From NCBI RefSeq assembly GCF_963678795.1, contig NZ_OY787453.1, positions 62,001 to 126,000 of the forward strand: a stretch of 64,000 bases of DNA. Direction: 5' to 3'. This DNA comes from an uncultured Methanoregula sp. (GTDB lineage: Archaea > Halobacteriota > Methanomicrobia > Methanomicrobiales > Methanospirillaceae). This document shows, piece by piece, positions 17,337-25,413 of the stretch (position 1 is its first letter; each line of letters starts with the position of its first letter). The position numbers and the translations under genes were made by a program. The notes beneath the pieces were generated by a model, which was not told the DNA's origin, made no database searches, and saw only the letters and a list, made by a program, of their open reading frames with translations.

Positions 17337-18572
17337 TTATGCGCCGAACTTGTGGGCCTTATTGATCAGGTCGAGCGCGATCGGCATCAGGGCGGTGCCT
17401 GTAATCCGGTTGAGACCGCCTTTTGCGCACGTATATTCGTCATAACGGACCACGTCGTCCATCCGCACCCCGTCGCCACGGATGAGGACCGGGACCGGAT
17501 CGGCCGAATGGTCCTTGATGGTGCAGGGAGTGGAATGGTCGCCGCAGATGATGATGAGTGTGTCTTTCAGGCCCAGCAGGGGTTCGAGTTCACCATCGAT
17601 CTTCTCGATGAAATCCCGCTTCTGTTCAGCGAGACCGTCATGGCCCGATTCGTCGGCTCCCTTGATGTTCATCAGGACGAAGTCTTTGGTCTTGAGTTCG
17701 TTTATGGCCGCTGCAACTTTCCCTTTAACATTGCTGTTCACCGAGCCGGTGATACCCGGGATCTCGATGTGGGGCAGGCCGACCGCCCGGCCGATACCCG
17801 TTATGAGGCTTGCCGCGGAGATGACCGATCCCGACAGGCCGTACTTCTTCTGGAACGGCTCGAAGTCGCCCATCTCCCCGGCACCCCGCATCAGGACGAT
17901 GTTGGCCGGGTTCTGCCCTGCCTTGAGCCGGTCTGCATTTATTGCGTGATCGAAGAGGATCTTTGTTGACTGATTCACGAATTCGTTGCAGACCGCGGCG
18001 GTCTTCTCCTCCTTTGCCCCCGGCCGCATTGCTTTGACGGTGAGCGGGGAAACACCCTCTTTCTTGGGATCGTTGGAGGAGACGCAGTGGCTTAAGCCCT
18101 CGCCTTCCAGTGCAAGGGCAGCCCGGTGGCCGGCACCCGAGCGGAAGATGAACTCAACGCCGAATTTCGATAGATCGACACCTTCCTGGATAGCCCTACT
18201 CAGGGCTGCGGTGTCATGGATCCTGCCCGCACGGCGGTCGATGACCTGGCCCTGCGGGCTGATGGTTGCATAGTTGCAGCGGAACCCGATCATGCCGGCT
18301 TTCATGTCGATACCGGTGCCAACACATTCGAGCGGGCCCCGGCCGGTATAGTACCGGTAAGGGTCGTAGCCGAGAAGGGCGAGGTGGGCGGTGTCGGATC
18401 CCGGGCGGACACCGGGCGAGATGGTGTCCATGATCCCGCAGATCCCTTCGGCCGCGAGCTTATCGAGAACCGGTTTTCTTGCAGCAGAGAGCGGGGTCTT
18501 GCCCCCGAGCGCCGGACAGGGACGATCGGAGATCCCGTCCAGCACGAGAAAGAGGATCTTGTTTGCGGTCAT
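17337..18572 (-). CDS. apgM: 2,3-bisphosphoglycerate-independent phosphoglycerate mutase, archaeal type
   Basis: A 411-residue enzyme interconverting 3- and 2-phosphoglycerate, in glycolysis/gluconeogenesis. It belongs to the alkaline phosphatase superfamily: N-terminal metal site LVLDGISDRPCPALGGKTPL, nucleophile region PGSDTAHLALLGYDP and C-terminal metal ligands ADESGHDG and ICGDHSTPC. I chose Met 18572 (MTANKILFLVLDG); the frame extends to 18659 but the added residues are not conserved-looking. Enolase, the next enzyme, is encoded at 45.5 kb in this window. It heads a run of same-strand genes including the beta-helix and methyltransferase-like proteins. Confidence 0.95.
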   Translation of the reverse strand: MTANKILFLVLDGISDRPCPALGGKTPLSAARKPVLDKLAAEGICGIMDTISPGVRPGSDTAHLALLGYDPYRYYTGRGPLECVGTGIDMKAGMIGFRCNYATISPQGQVIDRRAGRIHDTAALSRAIQEGVDLSKFGVEFIFRSGAGHRAALALEGEGLSHCVSSNDPKKEGVSPLTVKAMRPGAKEEKTAAVCNEFVNQSTKILFDHAINADRLKAGQNPANIVLMRGAGEMGDFEPFQKKYGLSGSVISAASLITGIGRAVGLPHIEIPGITGSVNSNVKGKVAAAINELKTKDFVLMNIKGADESGHDGLAEQKRDFIEKIDGELEPLLGLKDTLIIICGDHSTPCTIKDHSADPVPVLIRGDGVRMDDVVRYDEYTCAKGGLNRITGTALMPIALDLINKAHKFGA

Positions 18573-18740
18573 TCGTATGAAATGGTTGGGCGCGAGGGGT
18601 AATATGGTTTCCCCGAATGCTCTCCTCCCCTTTTTGGGAAAGCAAAGAGATCTGGTCATTATCGCAGGATGACCGGAATTGATCGTGAAGAGCGATGATA
18701 TATGGGTTTATTCCGGATAAAAAAGGGTTACCCGGTCCCG

Positions 18741-19673
18741 CTATGCAACTTTCGGGATCTTACATGTCTGGCATGTATAGTAACTCAGGTCATATTTTGC
18801 GTCAAGGCTGTCAAGCTTTGCAGATTCTGTCGTGGACAGGTGATTGATATCTCCTTCGATGGTGGTGTAAGTACGGGCATCCTGGTACTCTGACGAGACC
18901 GTGGAGAGCGATCTTCCCGTTCCCACGATGATCACTTCCGGCACTGAAGCCAGCGTCCCGAAGCTGAACTCCGACCCGTCGTAGGTGATGATGTTCGGCT
19001 CGGTCGCTTCGATAAACGCATACCCGGTTCCGCGGTAATCATAAGCGGAGGGAGCGGCGATTCCGGTGGTCATATGGTCTTCTTTGACAAAGTAAAAGAC
19101 GGCCGACCCGTAGCCGAGTTTTTGGAGGAGCGAGGCAAGGAGCAGGGACTTCTCACCGCAGACACCCTGGCCGCTGTACAGGACTTCGTACGGGAACCGG
19201 TACTGGCTCCCGTCACGGTACGGGATATGCTGGACGAGACTTATGGCGATCCGCGCCTGGTCGTCCTGGACGGACGTCTTCTCCTGGATTGCCCTGGCAA
19301 GAGCGGCGATATAGGGCTGCTGTTCGGGATCGTTCACATACCCGAGGAAGTAAGCAGAGTTGCCGTTCTTTATCGAAGGCTCCGCTTTTTTTGTATAATC
19401 CTGGTAGACACTGGTCGATAAGGCAAGCGGGATGACGTCCGACTTTCCATTCAGTGTATAGGTATAATACTGGGCAATGGATCCTTCTGGCACGGAGATC
19501 CGGGGCAGGGTCGCCGGAGTTGGCTTGAGAGGTTTTGCGAAGGTCTGTTCTGTTGCGGGCACCGTGGTTTTTTCCGTAGTTACAGGGCCGGCAGGCTGTG
19601 TGACCGTGCACCCGGCGACAAGGACAAGAGCTGCAATTCCGGCTGCTACGAGAAGGGTAAGATAATGCGTCAT
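18741..19673 (-). CDS. transglutaminase-like lipoprotein
   Basis: A 310-residue secreted protein, starting at Met 19673. Signal peptide with lipobox VLVAGC (Cys 22), a Thr/Pro-rich linker, then a papain-like transglutaminase fold: Cys 172 in GVCGEKSLLLASLLQKLGYG and His 200 in KEDHMTTGIA; the third residue is probably in AFIEATEP. In archaea such domains are thought to act as cell-surface proteases or peptide-modifying enzymes; the activity here is unknown. The C-terminus carries a CQTC pair. A longer start at 19703 adds residues before the signal peptide and is less likely. Confidence 0.82.
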   Translation of the reverse strand: MTHYLTLLVAAGIAALVLVAGCTVTQPAGPVTTEKTTVPATEQTFAKPLKPTPATLPRISVPEGSIAQYYTYTLNGKSDVIPLALSTSVYQDYTKKAEPSIKNGNSAYFLGYVNDPEQQPYIAALARAIQEKTSVQDDQARIAISLVQHIPYRDGSQYRFPYEVLYSGQGVCGEKSLLLASLLQKLGYGSAVFYFVKEDHMTTGIAAPSAYDYRGTGYAFIEATEPNIITYDGSEFSFGTLASVPEVIIVGTGRSLSTVSSEYQDARTYTTIEGDINHLSTTESAKLDSLDAKYDLSYYTCQTCKIPKVA

Positions 19674-19863
19674 GATTCCTGAGTAATGATCAACGAGACT
19701 CAAAATATAATTGATCTTTTAATAACGACGGTCAATTGATACATTTTCCTCCCGCTGTTGACGCTCCCGTCTCTTCGCCCCGCCGCTGTGGCGCCCCAGT
19801 AAGGATAATCAGCCGGAAGGTTTCAGAGAATCTTTTTCAGACAGCGAATATTGCAGTGCAAAA

Positions 19864-19955
19864 TCCTACGAATCGTTTTGCGCGTAGGACATCATAATCG
19901 AATTTTCGTTGGATGAAAATTGAAATAGATTAATTTTTCATCTTAAAATTATGAT
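19864..19955. repeat. nested inverted repeats upstream of the AT-rich gene
   Basis: Three arm pairs lie together: tcctacg/cgtagga (19864-19870/19883-19889), atcataat/attatgat (19891-19898/19948-19955) and, inside it, gatgaaaatt/aatttttcatc (19912-19921/19932-19942, one extra T). Together they could form a cruciform or RNA structure ending 16 bases before the start codon of the next gene. Confidence 0.5.
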
Positions 19956-19970
19956 TTCACATAAATATTA

Positions 19971-20801
19971 ATGTCAGAAAAATTTCGATTGTTATTGATA
20001 TCAGCATTAGGCGTTTTCTCCGTTCTATTTATTTTGTGGATTTACAGTAATCCATATCTTATATTCTCTACTCTTTCGTGCCCAGCATTTTGTCTAAATC
20101 CTTCTTATGAGGAAAATATAATACAACCAAATCTTTTTTTTAGAGAGAAGTACGTTAAAGAAATCTATCCACTTGGTAATGCGAAAATTACCGCAGAAAT
20201 AACAAAAGTTCAGAGTATTGCCGATCCTGAATTAAAATTAGATGAAATTTTTCGCTGGGAAATGGAAGATTGGCACAATCCAAATTGGGAACCCAGTAGT
20301 TTCTCTCCTACTAATGGTTCTATTTCCTATTTTAGTTATCAAAATAATATTTCAAAAACAAGGGCAAATCCAGATTTTTATCTCCGGTTTTTTAGACCGC
20401 AGACTCCAGATGGTGTATTTTATTGTAACGATCCACAATGGATTGCTTACAATAAGGTTGGAGCTTGCCAAGAATTATCCAATTTATTTGAACATATGGC
20501 TCAAAAAGCTGGAATTGAGTCAAGAACGGTACAAACTGTAAATCATCAATGGGCGGAAGTAAAGGTAAACGGAGAGTGGAAATATTATGATCCTTGGTGC
20601 GCAATTGAGCATGGGTACTATAATGCAACTGATGGCAATCTAACATTTAAGTCAAAATGGTATAATTACCCTGAATATTTTAGAGACAATTGTCATGGAT
20701 TAGCCTATATCAATTTTTACAACGATATCGTCCCAAATCCCTTAGCAACGCAGGTGTATTCAATATCGTATTCAATACATGACTTCAAGAAATTATTTTA
20801 G
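19971..20801 (+). CDS. membrane-anchored transglutaminase-like protein, AT-rich
   Basis: A 276-residue protein. Residues 6-25 form a single N-terminal membrane anchor or uncleaved signal. The catalytic triad of a transglutaminase fold is complete: Cys 166 (GACQELSNLF), His 192 (VNHQWAEV) and Asp 207 (YYDPWCAI). The domain probably faces outward. The gene is much richer in A/T than all its neighbours, with codons such as aaa, aat and tta dominating, which suggests acquisition from another genome. It is divergent from the unrelated transglutaminase-like lipoprotein gene. The substrate is unknown. Confidence 0.82.
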   Translation: MSEKFRLLLISALGVFSVLFILWIYSNPYLIFSTLSCPAFCLNPSYEENIIQPNLFFREKYVKEIYPLGNAKITAEITKVQSIADPELKLDEIFRWEMEDWHNPNWEPSSFSPTNGSISYFSYQNNISKTRANPDFYLRFFRPQTPDGVFYCNDPQWIAYNKVGACQELSNLFEHMAQKAGIESRTVQTVNHQWAEVKVNGEWKYYDPWCAIEHGYYNATDGNLTFKSKWYNYPEYFRDNCHGLAYINFYNDIVPNPLATQVYSISYSIHDFKKLF

Positions 20802-21109
20802 AAAACAAATACACGTTCGATATCAGCGTCACTGCCGGTTCAATATTGAACTTGATGACAAAACCCGCGAACCGCGCTTGCTGTTTCAAACAAGCAATGA
20901 TCCCCTCTACAAAATTTTCAACCATCCCCTTACCCCCTGCTCATATTTTTTCAGGCAGGGTCTGGTTGATCAGTCCGACCGTTCACTCCGGAAAAAACAG
21001 AACATTGTCAGATAAATATCCCACAGTTGGATAATTATCCAATGGTTGGCAGGTTAACTGACACCCAATGATCGCGATTGAAAATTTTTGAGCAGACCCT
21101 GGGGGCCGA
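20802..21109. other. noncoding region with degenerate repeats related to the 55.4-kb array
   Basis: No convincing gene. It holds a perfect 14-base palindrome gttcaatattgaac (20838-20851) and three stretches resembling the repeat family at 55.4-55.8 kb: aaaattttcaacca (20911-20924), attttttcaggcag followed by tctggttgat (20945-20970), and gattgaaaatttttgagcag followed by accctg (21076-21101). Confidence 0.5.
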
Positions 21110-22528
21110 TCATGCACCTTGCTTTCGCTCGTCCGGCACGATTGCCGAGAGCACCAGCGGGACCACCGAAAGCATGAGGCCTGCTGCCATCGTTACATGG
21201 AACCCGGACAGGAATGTTGCTGGATCGAGATTGGTAAAAGCGACAACCCCGCCGGCATTCGCGGTAGCGAAGGTGAAGAACGCTGCATAGATCGCCGTCC
21301 CGAGAACACCGCCGAAATAGATGGTCGTGACCATCAGCGAGGACCCGGTGCCCCCCTCTCCCGGTGGTGCGCTCTCGATGATCCTGCTTGAAGCGGGCCC
21401 GGCAGCAATCCCGAAAGCAACCCCCATCAGGATGAGGCTGGCAAGAAGGGGAATGATCCCGGATCCGGGGGAGAGGACCACGAAGATAGCGCTGTAAATG
21501 ACGATAAACCCGCAGGCTGCGACGGCAAATGCCCGGCGGCCGCGCCGGTCCGACCACTTCCCGAACGGGACACTGATGATGGCGATCACTGCCGGCGGGA
21601 TGAGGAGATACAGGCCGCTCGTTGCAAGATCGAAGTGCATCTCCATCGTGAGATAGAACGGGAGCAGGTACAGGATGCCCATGAAGATGACATTGACCAG
21701 CAGGTATGCCCCGGTGACAGCCGTGAACTGCCACTTCGAGAAGATCCGGATGTTCACAAACGGCGCCGGGGTCGTGAGTTCCCTTGTGACAAACAGTCCC
21801 GTGCACAGCAGGCAGAGCGCACTACAGGTGAGGATCAGCGGGTCGGTTATGCCACGGGCTGCAACCTCTTCCAGCACGAAGGTACAGAAGACCATGGCGC
21901 CAAAGAGCGTAACGGCGCCCGGGTAATCGAAGGAAGCTGTATGTTTTTCCGGTTCATCGCCCGGAATCACTCTGGCAGCAAAGAGAATCCCGATGATGCC
22001 GATCGGGATATTGACAAGGAATATCCAGTGCCACGAGAGGTGCTGGGTGAGGATTCCCCCGATTGCCGGCCCTGCGGCAAACCCGATCGAACTCGTTGCG
22101 GCGATGACCCCGAGAGCAGCCCCGAGCATCTTTCCCGGGAGGTACCGGATGCAGAGCAGGGGTGCAACGGCTGCAATCATCGCAGCCCCGAGTCCCTGCA
22201 CGAGGCGTGCAGCGAGCAGGATATCCAGCGACGGGGAGATCCCGCAGGCAAAAGAGCTGAGGGTGAAGATGAGAAACCCCAGGAGGAACAGTCTTTTTGC
22301 ATGACCCCGGTCCGCGAGTTTCCCGAAAACGAGGAGGAGTCCTGCCATCATCAGCAGGTAGGTAATAATGACCCACGCTATCGTCCCGGTATCAGTGCCG
22401 AATGCCGCCGCCATCGTTGGAAGCGCCACATTCACGATCGATCCGTCGATCCCATCCATTACTACACCAAAAGCAACTGCAAATAGCAGGAGTTTCTGGC
22501 GGAGTGGATCGGTGATGACGGAGGACAT
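21110..22528 (-). CDS. MFS multidrug efflux transporter, DHA2 (EmrB/QacA) type
   Basis: A 472-residue integral membrane protein with about 14 hydrophobic segments. The first is followed by DGIDGSIVNVALPTMAAAFGTD, the typical DHA2 motif D1 region, and the loop LVFGKLADRGHAKRLFLLGF matches MFS motif A. GSIGFAAGPAIGGILTQHLSW-like spacing (SSIGFAAGPAIGG) matches motif C of proton antiporters. It exports drugs or metabolites by proton antiport. I start at Met 22528; the frame opens earlier at 22606 with a polar extension that is less likely. It is downstream of the rps3ae terminator on the same strand. Confidence 0.92.
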   Translation of the reverse strand: MSSVITDPLRQKLLLFAVAFGVVMDGIDGSIVNVALPTMAAAFGTDTGTIAWVIITYLLMMAGLLLVFGKLADRGHAKRLFLLGFLIFTLSSFACGISPSLDILLAARLVQGLGAAMIAAVAPLLCIRYLPGKMLGAALGVIAATSSIGFAAGPAIGGILTQHLSWHWIFLVNIPIGIIGILFAARVIPGDEPEKHTASFDYPGAVTLFGAMVFCTFVLEEVAARGITDPLILTCSALCLLCTGLFVTRELTTPAPFVNIRIFSKWQFTAVTGAYLLVNVIFMGILYLLPFYLTMEMHFDLATSGLYLLIPPAVIAIISVPFGKWSDRRGRRAFAVAACGFIVIYSAIFVVLSPGSGIIPLLASLILMGVAFGIAAGPASSRIIESAPPGEGGTGSSLMVTTIYFGGVLGTAIYAAFFTFATANAGGVVAFTNLDPATFLSGFHVTMAAGLMLSVVPLVLSAIVPDERKQGA

Positions 22529-22607
22529 AACGTATAGTATGGGATGATGAATTTCATTAACATTCGGAACGTCGGATTCGTCGGGTACATCCGGCCCTGA
22601 AGGCAAT

Positions 22608-22616
22608 AAAAAAAAA
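22608..22616 (-). terminator. oligo-T terminator after rps3ae
   Basis: Nine A residues on the plus strand, i.e. nine T on the minus strand, start four bases after the rps3ae stop. This fits termination of the S15-GAN-Pcc1-S3Ae operon. Confidence 0.6.
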
Positions 22617-22620
22617 GGGA

Positions 22621-23226
22621 TCAGGTCGTGTCGACCGGTGCTGCGACCGGCTCAACCTTGGACTTGATGACCTCTACCCTGCGGGTGGGGTAGATGGTCT
22701 TGACTGCCTTGAAGAGATCCCGTGAGATCTCGCCGGAGACAATGCTGTTGAGGAGCGTTGTCAAGTCCCAGGCCTGTGCCTGCGCAGTGAGCGCAGACGT
22801 GATAACGCCACGGATTGCGTGCTCCTGGGCAATGTTTGCCCGGGCGAAGGTGTAGCAGCTGATGGTCAGGTGGACCTTCTTGTTGTCCTTGGTCACGATC
22901 GGGACGTGGCAGTCCACGCGGGAGCTCCGGCGCTTGACGAGCGAGCGGAGATAGTCGCGGGTGACTTCGTGGCCTACGAACTCGGTGTAGGCCGCGTCGC
23001 CGGTGACGGTTGCAATCTTGAAGCTCATCTTGACGTGCTGTTTTGCGTAATCGTTGGTGATCTCTCCGAGCGTTGCGGTCATGATCCTGCCAACGACACT
23101 CTCAGCATCGTTTGCAATGGTATCGCCGATGTACGCCTTGCCGAGGTTGTCGGGGACGTGCACCTTGTACCAGCTCTTGGCTTTCCAGCCTTCTACTCTT
23201 CTTCCAACCTGTTTCTTCTTTGCCAT
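22621..23226 (-). CDS. rps3ae: ribosomal protein S3Ae (eS1)
   Basis: A 201-residue small-subunit protein specific to archaea and eukaryotes. The N-terminus MAKKKQVGRRVEGWKAKSWY and the stretch VPDNLGKAYIGDT are typical, as is SSRVDCHVPIVTKDN. It sits at the mRNA exit region of the 30S subunit. It is last of an operon S15-GAN-Pcc1-S3Ae, four bases after the pcc1 stop, an order seen in other euryarchaea. Confidence 0.97.
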   Translation of the reverse strand: MAKKKQVGRRVEGWKAKSWYKVHVPDNLGKAYIGDTIANDAESVVGRIMTATLGEITNDYAKQHVKMSFKIATVTGDAAYTEFVGHEVTRDYLRSLVKRRSSRVDCHVPIVTKDNKKVHLTISCYTFARANIAQEHAIRGVITSALTAQAQAWDLTTLLNSIVSGEISRDLFKAVKTIYPTRRVEVIKSKVEPVAAPVDTT

Positions 23227-23230
23227 AATA

Positions 23231-23473
23231 TCACTCTTTTAGGATTGTCCTGTCATTGCGGATGGAACATGCATCCTCTGCAATTGCCAGGTTCATCAGA
23301 TAATCATCCACGGATGCGATGACCGACCGGAGCTGTGTGCCGGTGATGGTTGTTACGACCCGGTTGCCGTGTGCTGTCGTCGTCATGCTGCGCAGGTTGT
23401 CCGGCTTCAGTGCTGCTGCAACACAGCCGGCCTTTGCATGGACGGTGGTGATCCGGCCCTCGATCTGCATCAT
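23231..23473 (-). CDS. KEOPS complex subunit Pcc1
   Basis: An 80-residue protein, short as Pcc1 proteins are, with C-terminal helix LRSVIASVDDYLMNLAIAEDA, which is the family's dimerisation and Kae1-binding helix. KEOPS makes the t6A modification on tRNAs that read ANN codons. The frame opens far upstream but that part overlaps the nuclease gene; Met 23473 overlaps its stop (atga) and fits translational coupling. The neighbours, the GAN-type nuclease and S3Ae, are its usual partners. Confidence 0.85.
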   Translation of the reverse strand: MMQIEGRITTVHAKAGCVAAALKPDNLRSMTTTAHGNRVVTTITGTQLRSVIASVDDYLMNLAIAEDACSIRNDRTILKE

Positions 23474-24699
23474 GAGGCAAGCGCCTCCTGCCACCCTTTG
23501 GCGAACTCTGTGATCCGGTCGCAGGGGATTGTTGCCCCCGCCCGGAACAGGTGGCCCCCGCCGGTTCCCCCGCAGGCAGCCGCCAGCTCCCGGACTTTCG
23601 GCCCGAGATTTGCGCTGGTGCCGTGCGGGCAGCGTGCGGAGAGGTGGCATGACCCCTTGCCCTGTGCGTAGACGAGGATCGGGGATTCGTTCTGGAGATC
23701 ACGGGCAAGGATATCCGCGACATCGCTTGCGAGCATATCGCCCTGAATTTCGTACACCCCGGATGCACCCTCGTGCTGCCGTGCACCTTTCACCGCTTCG
23801 ATAACCCTGACCCGGTGCTGCCGTGCGATCTCCCAGGCCTCGTCGATCCCGAGGGAGGACCGCAGGCAGAGGGTTGCCCCTATGTCACCGTGGCCGGTCT
23901 TGCCGCAGGCGTCGATGACCGCTGCAAGGGCGTGGGCATCCTCGATAACTTCGCGCTGGAGGTGGTACGTGTCGCCGTAGATGGCCGTCAGGCCCGTTAA
24001 TGTCGTTTTTTGGGCTGCTTCGAGCACCACCCTTGAGAGCAGGTTGTCGAGCCGGGTCTCGTTTGCACCTTTTGCCTGGTCATGCGCCCGGTCAAGGATG
24101 CCGGTGATGATCCTCTCGTCGCCACTGATACCGCTCAGGTACGGGCTCGTTGCCATGTACCACCGTTCGGTCATATCCCTGCCCGGGAGTTTAAGTCCCC
24201 GGTCCGGGACGATGATCCCGTTTGCAATGCCGTCGTTGAAGATCTCGAGGTTCTTGCCTGCCATCTCCTGGCCGTCCCCGATGATACCCGGTATCACGAG
24301 ACCGGCTAGGTCGCGGTTGTCTCCCATCTGCTGGGCAACGAAATATGCGGTGCCTGCTGCCGAGAGTTCCCGGTCGCCATCTATTCCTGCAAGGCGCGGG
24401 TTTACGTGGAACTCGCCTTCGAATTCCGGCATGTGGTGATCGACCACCATCGTCGTCACCGGCAGGTCTTTGATGGCTGCGCCGATATCACAGAGAAGGT
24501 ATGCTGCATCTCCTGTAATGTCGGCGGAGGTAAGTTCTGCCCGGACCCGGAGCCGGAAGCGGATGCCCGCCCGGCTCATCGCGTGGCAGAGGATCGAGGC
24601 GGCGGCTATGCCGTCTGCGTCGTGGTGAGCGAACACCTCGACAAACTCCTGCCTCCGGATCTTCCCGGCAACGATCTCTGCGGTGGTTTCAAGCGACAT
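23470..24699 (-). CDS. DHH-family exonuclease, RecJ/GAN type
   Basis: A 409-residue DHH/DHHA1 phosphoesterase. Motif I HHDADGIAAASIL and motif III VVDHHMPEF hold the Mn ligands; motif GTAYFVAQQMG and a C-terminal DHHA1-like substrate domain ending in GGTGGGHLFRAGATIP complete it. The family includes archaeal RecJ homologues such as GAN, which bind GINS in the replisome and degrade single strands, and relatives related to Cdc45. The gene lies 31 bases after rps15 and overlaps pcc1. Replisome association is by family, not shown here. Confidence 0.92.
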   Translation of the reverse strand: MSLETTAEIVAGKIRRQEFVEVFAHHDADGIAAASILCHAMSRAGIRFRLRVRAELTSADITGDAAYLLCDIGAAIKDLPVTTMVVDHHMPEFEGEFHVNPRLAGIDGDRELSAAGTAYFVAQQMGDNRDLAGLVIPGIIGDGQEMAGKNLEIFNDGIANGIIVPDRGLKLPGRDMTERWYMATSPYLSGISGDERIITGILDRAHDQAKGANETRLDNLLSRVVLEAAQKTTLTGLTAIYGDTYHLQREVIEDAHALAAVIDACGKTGHGDIGATLCLRSSLGIDEAWEIARQHRVRVIEAVKGARQHEGASGVYEIQGDMLASDVADILARDLQNESPILVYAQGKGSCHLSARCPHGTSANLGPKVRELAAACGGTGGGHLFRAGATIPCDRITEFAKGWQEALAS

Positions 24700-24730
24700 G
24701 GGCGGTTGTTGTGGATGATGTGATGAACGT

Positions 24731-25189
24731 TCAGCGGGACAGCAGGATTTCTGCGTTCTCCGGCTTGTATACGAACTCTTTGGGTAGTTTCTTGCTTCCC
24801 GTGTAGTATTTTACAAGCCTGCGGACCTTGGATTCCACCAGCTGGAGCTGGCGCTTGTTGTGCAGGTCCTTCTTGTTCTCGGCAAGGTGCTTCCTCAAGC
24901 CCAGTGCTTTGATCATCAGGTCGCGGAGATCCTCGGGGATCTCGGATGCGGCCTTGTTCTCTCTCAGGATATCCCCGATACGCTTGCCGGTGGCAAGTTT
25001 TACGTCAGGAACGCCGTAGCGGTCCCGGAGAACCAGTCCGATCTTTGCGCTCGATGCGCCTTCCTTTCTCAGATCCAGGATGATCTTCTCGATCGCCTTT
25101 GTGTCCGTGTTGGACCACGCGGGTGCCTGTTTCCGGTAGGGGCGCACGGAGCATGACTTGCCCCTTCTGCGGGCGTGCATTCGTGCCAT
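24731..25189 (-). CDS. rps15: ribosomal protein S15
   Basis: A 152-residue archaeal S15 with the N-terminal extension MARMHARRRGKSCSVRPYRK characteristic of archaea and eukaryotes (eS13-like) before the helical S15 core (DLRDLMIKALGLRKHLAENKKD, RRLVKYYTGSKKLPKEF). It binds the central domain of 16S rRNA early in 30S assembly. The frame is open far upstream to 25936 but the true start is Met 25189. It is first of the S15-GAN-Pcc1-S3Ae operon. Confidence 0.97.
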   Translation of the reverse strand: MARMHARRRGKSCSVRPYRKQAPAWSNTDTKAIEKIILDLRKEGASSAKIGLVLRDRYGVPDVKLATGKRIGDILRENKAASEIPEDLRDLMIKALGLRKHLAENKKDLHNKRQLQLVESKVRRLVKYYTGSKKLPKEFVYKPENAEILLSR

Positions 25190-25413
25190 GGTATGTAGCC
25201 TCCTAGATAAGACGAGAACGTAAGTCCAGAAAAGTCGAGTATTGGTTACTGACTCCCTGTAATCCCAAAGCCTGAAGTTTTGAGGCAGTGCGGTGTCGCA
25301 CGTCGGACTTACATCTGTCAGCACATCTGAAAAGTGCTTACCATAATTCGACGGGGGGAATATTAATGGTATCGGAAGATCGCCGCGGTACAGGTTCCGG
25401 AGGAGTGGGGGGC

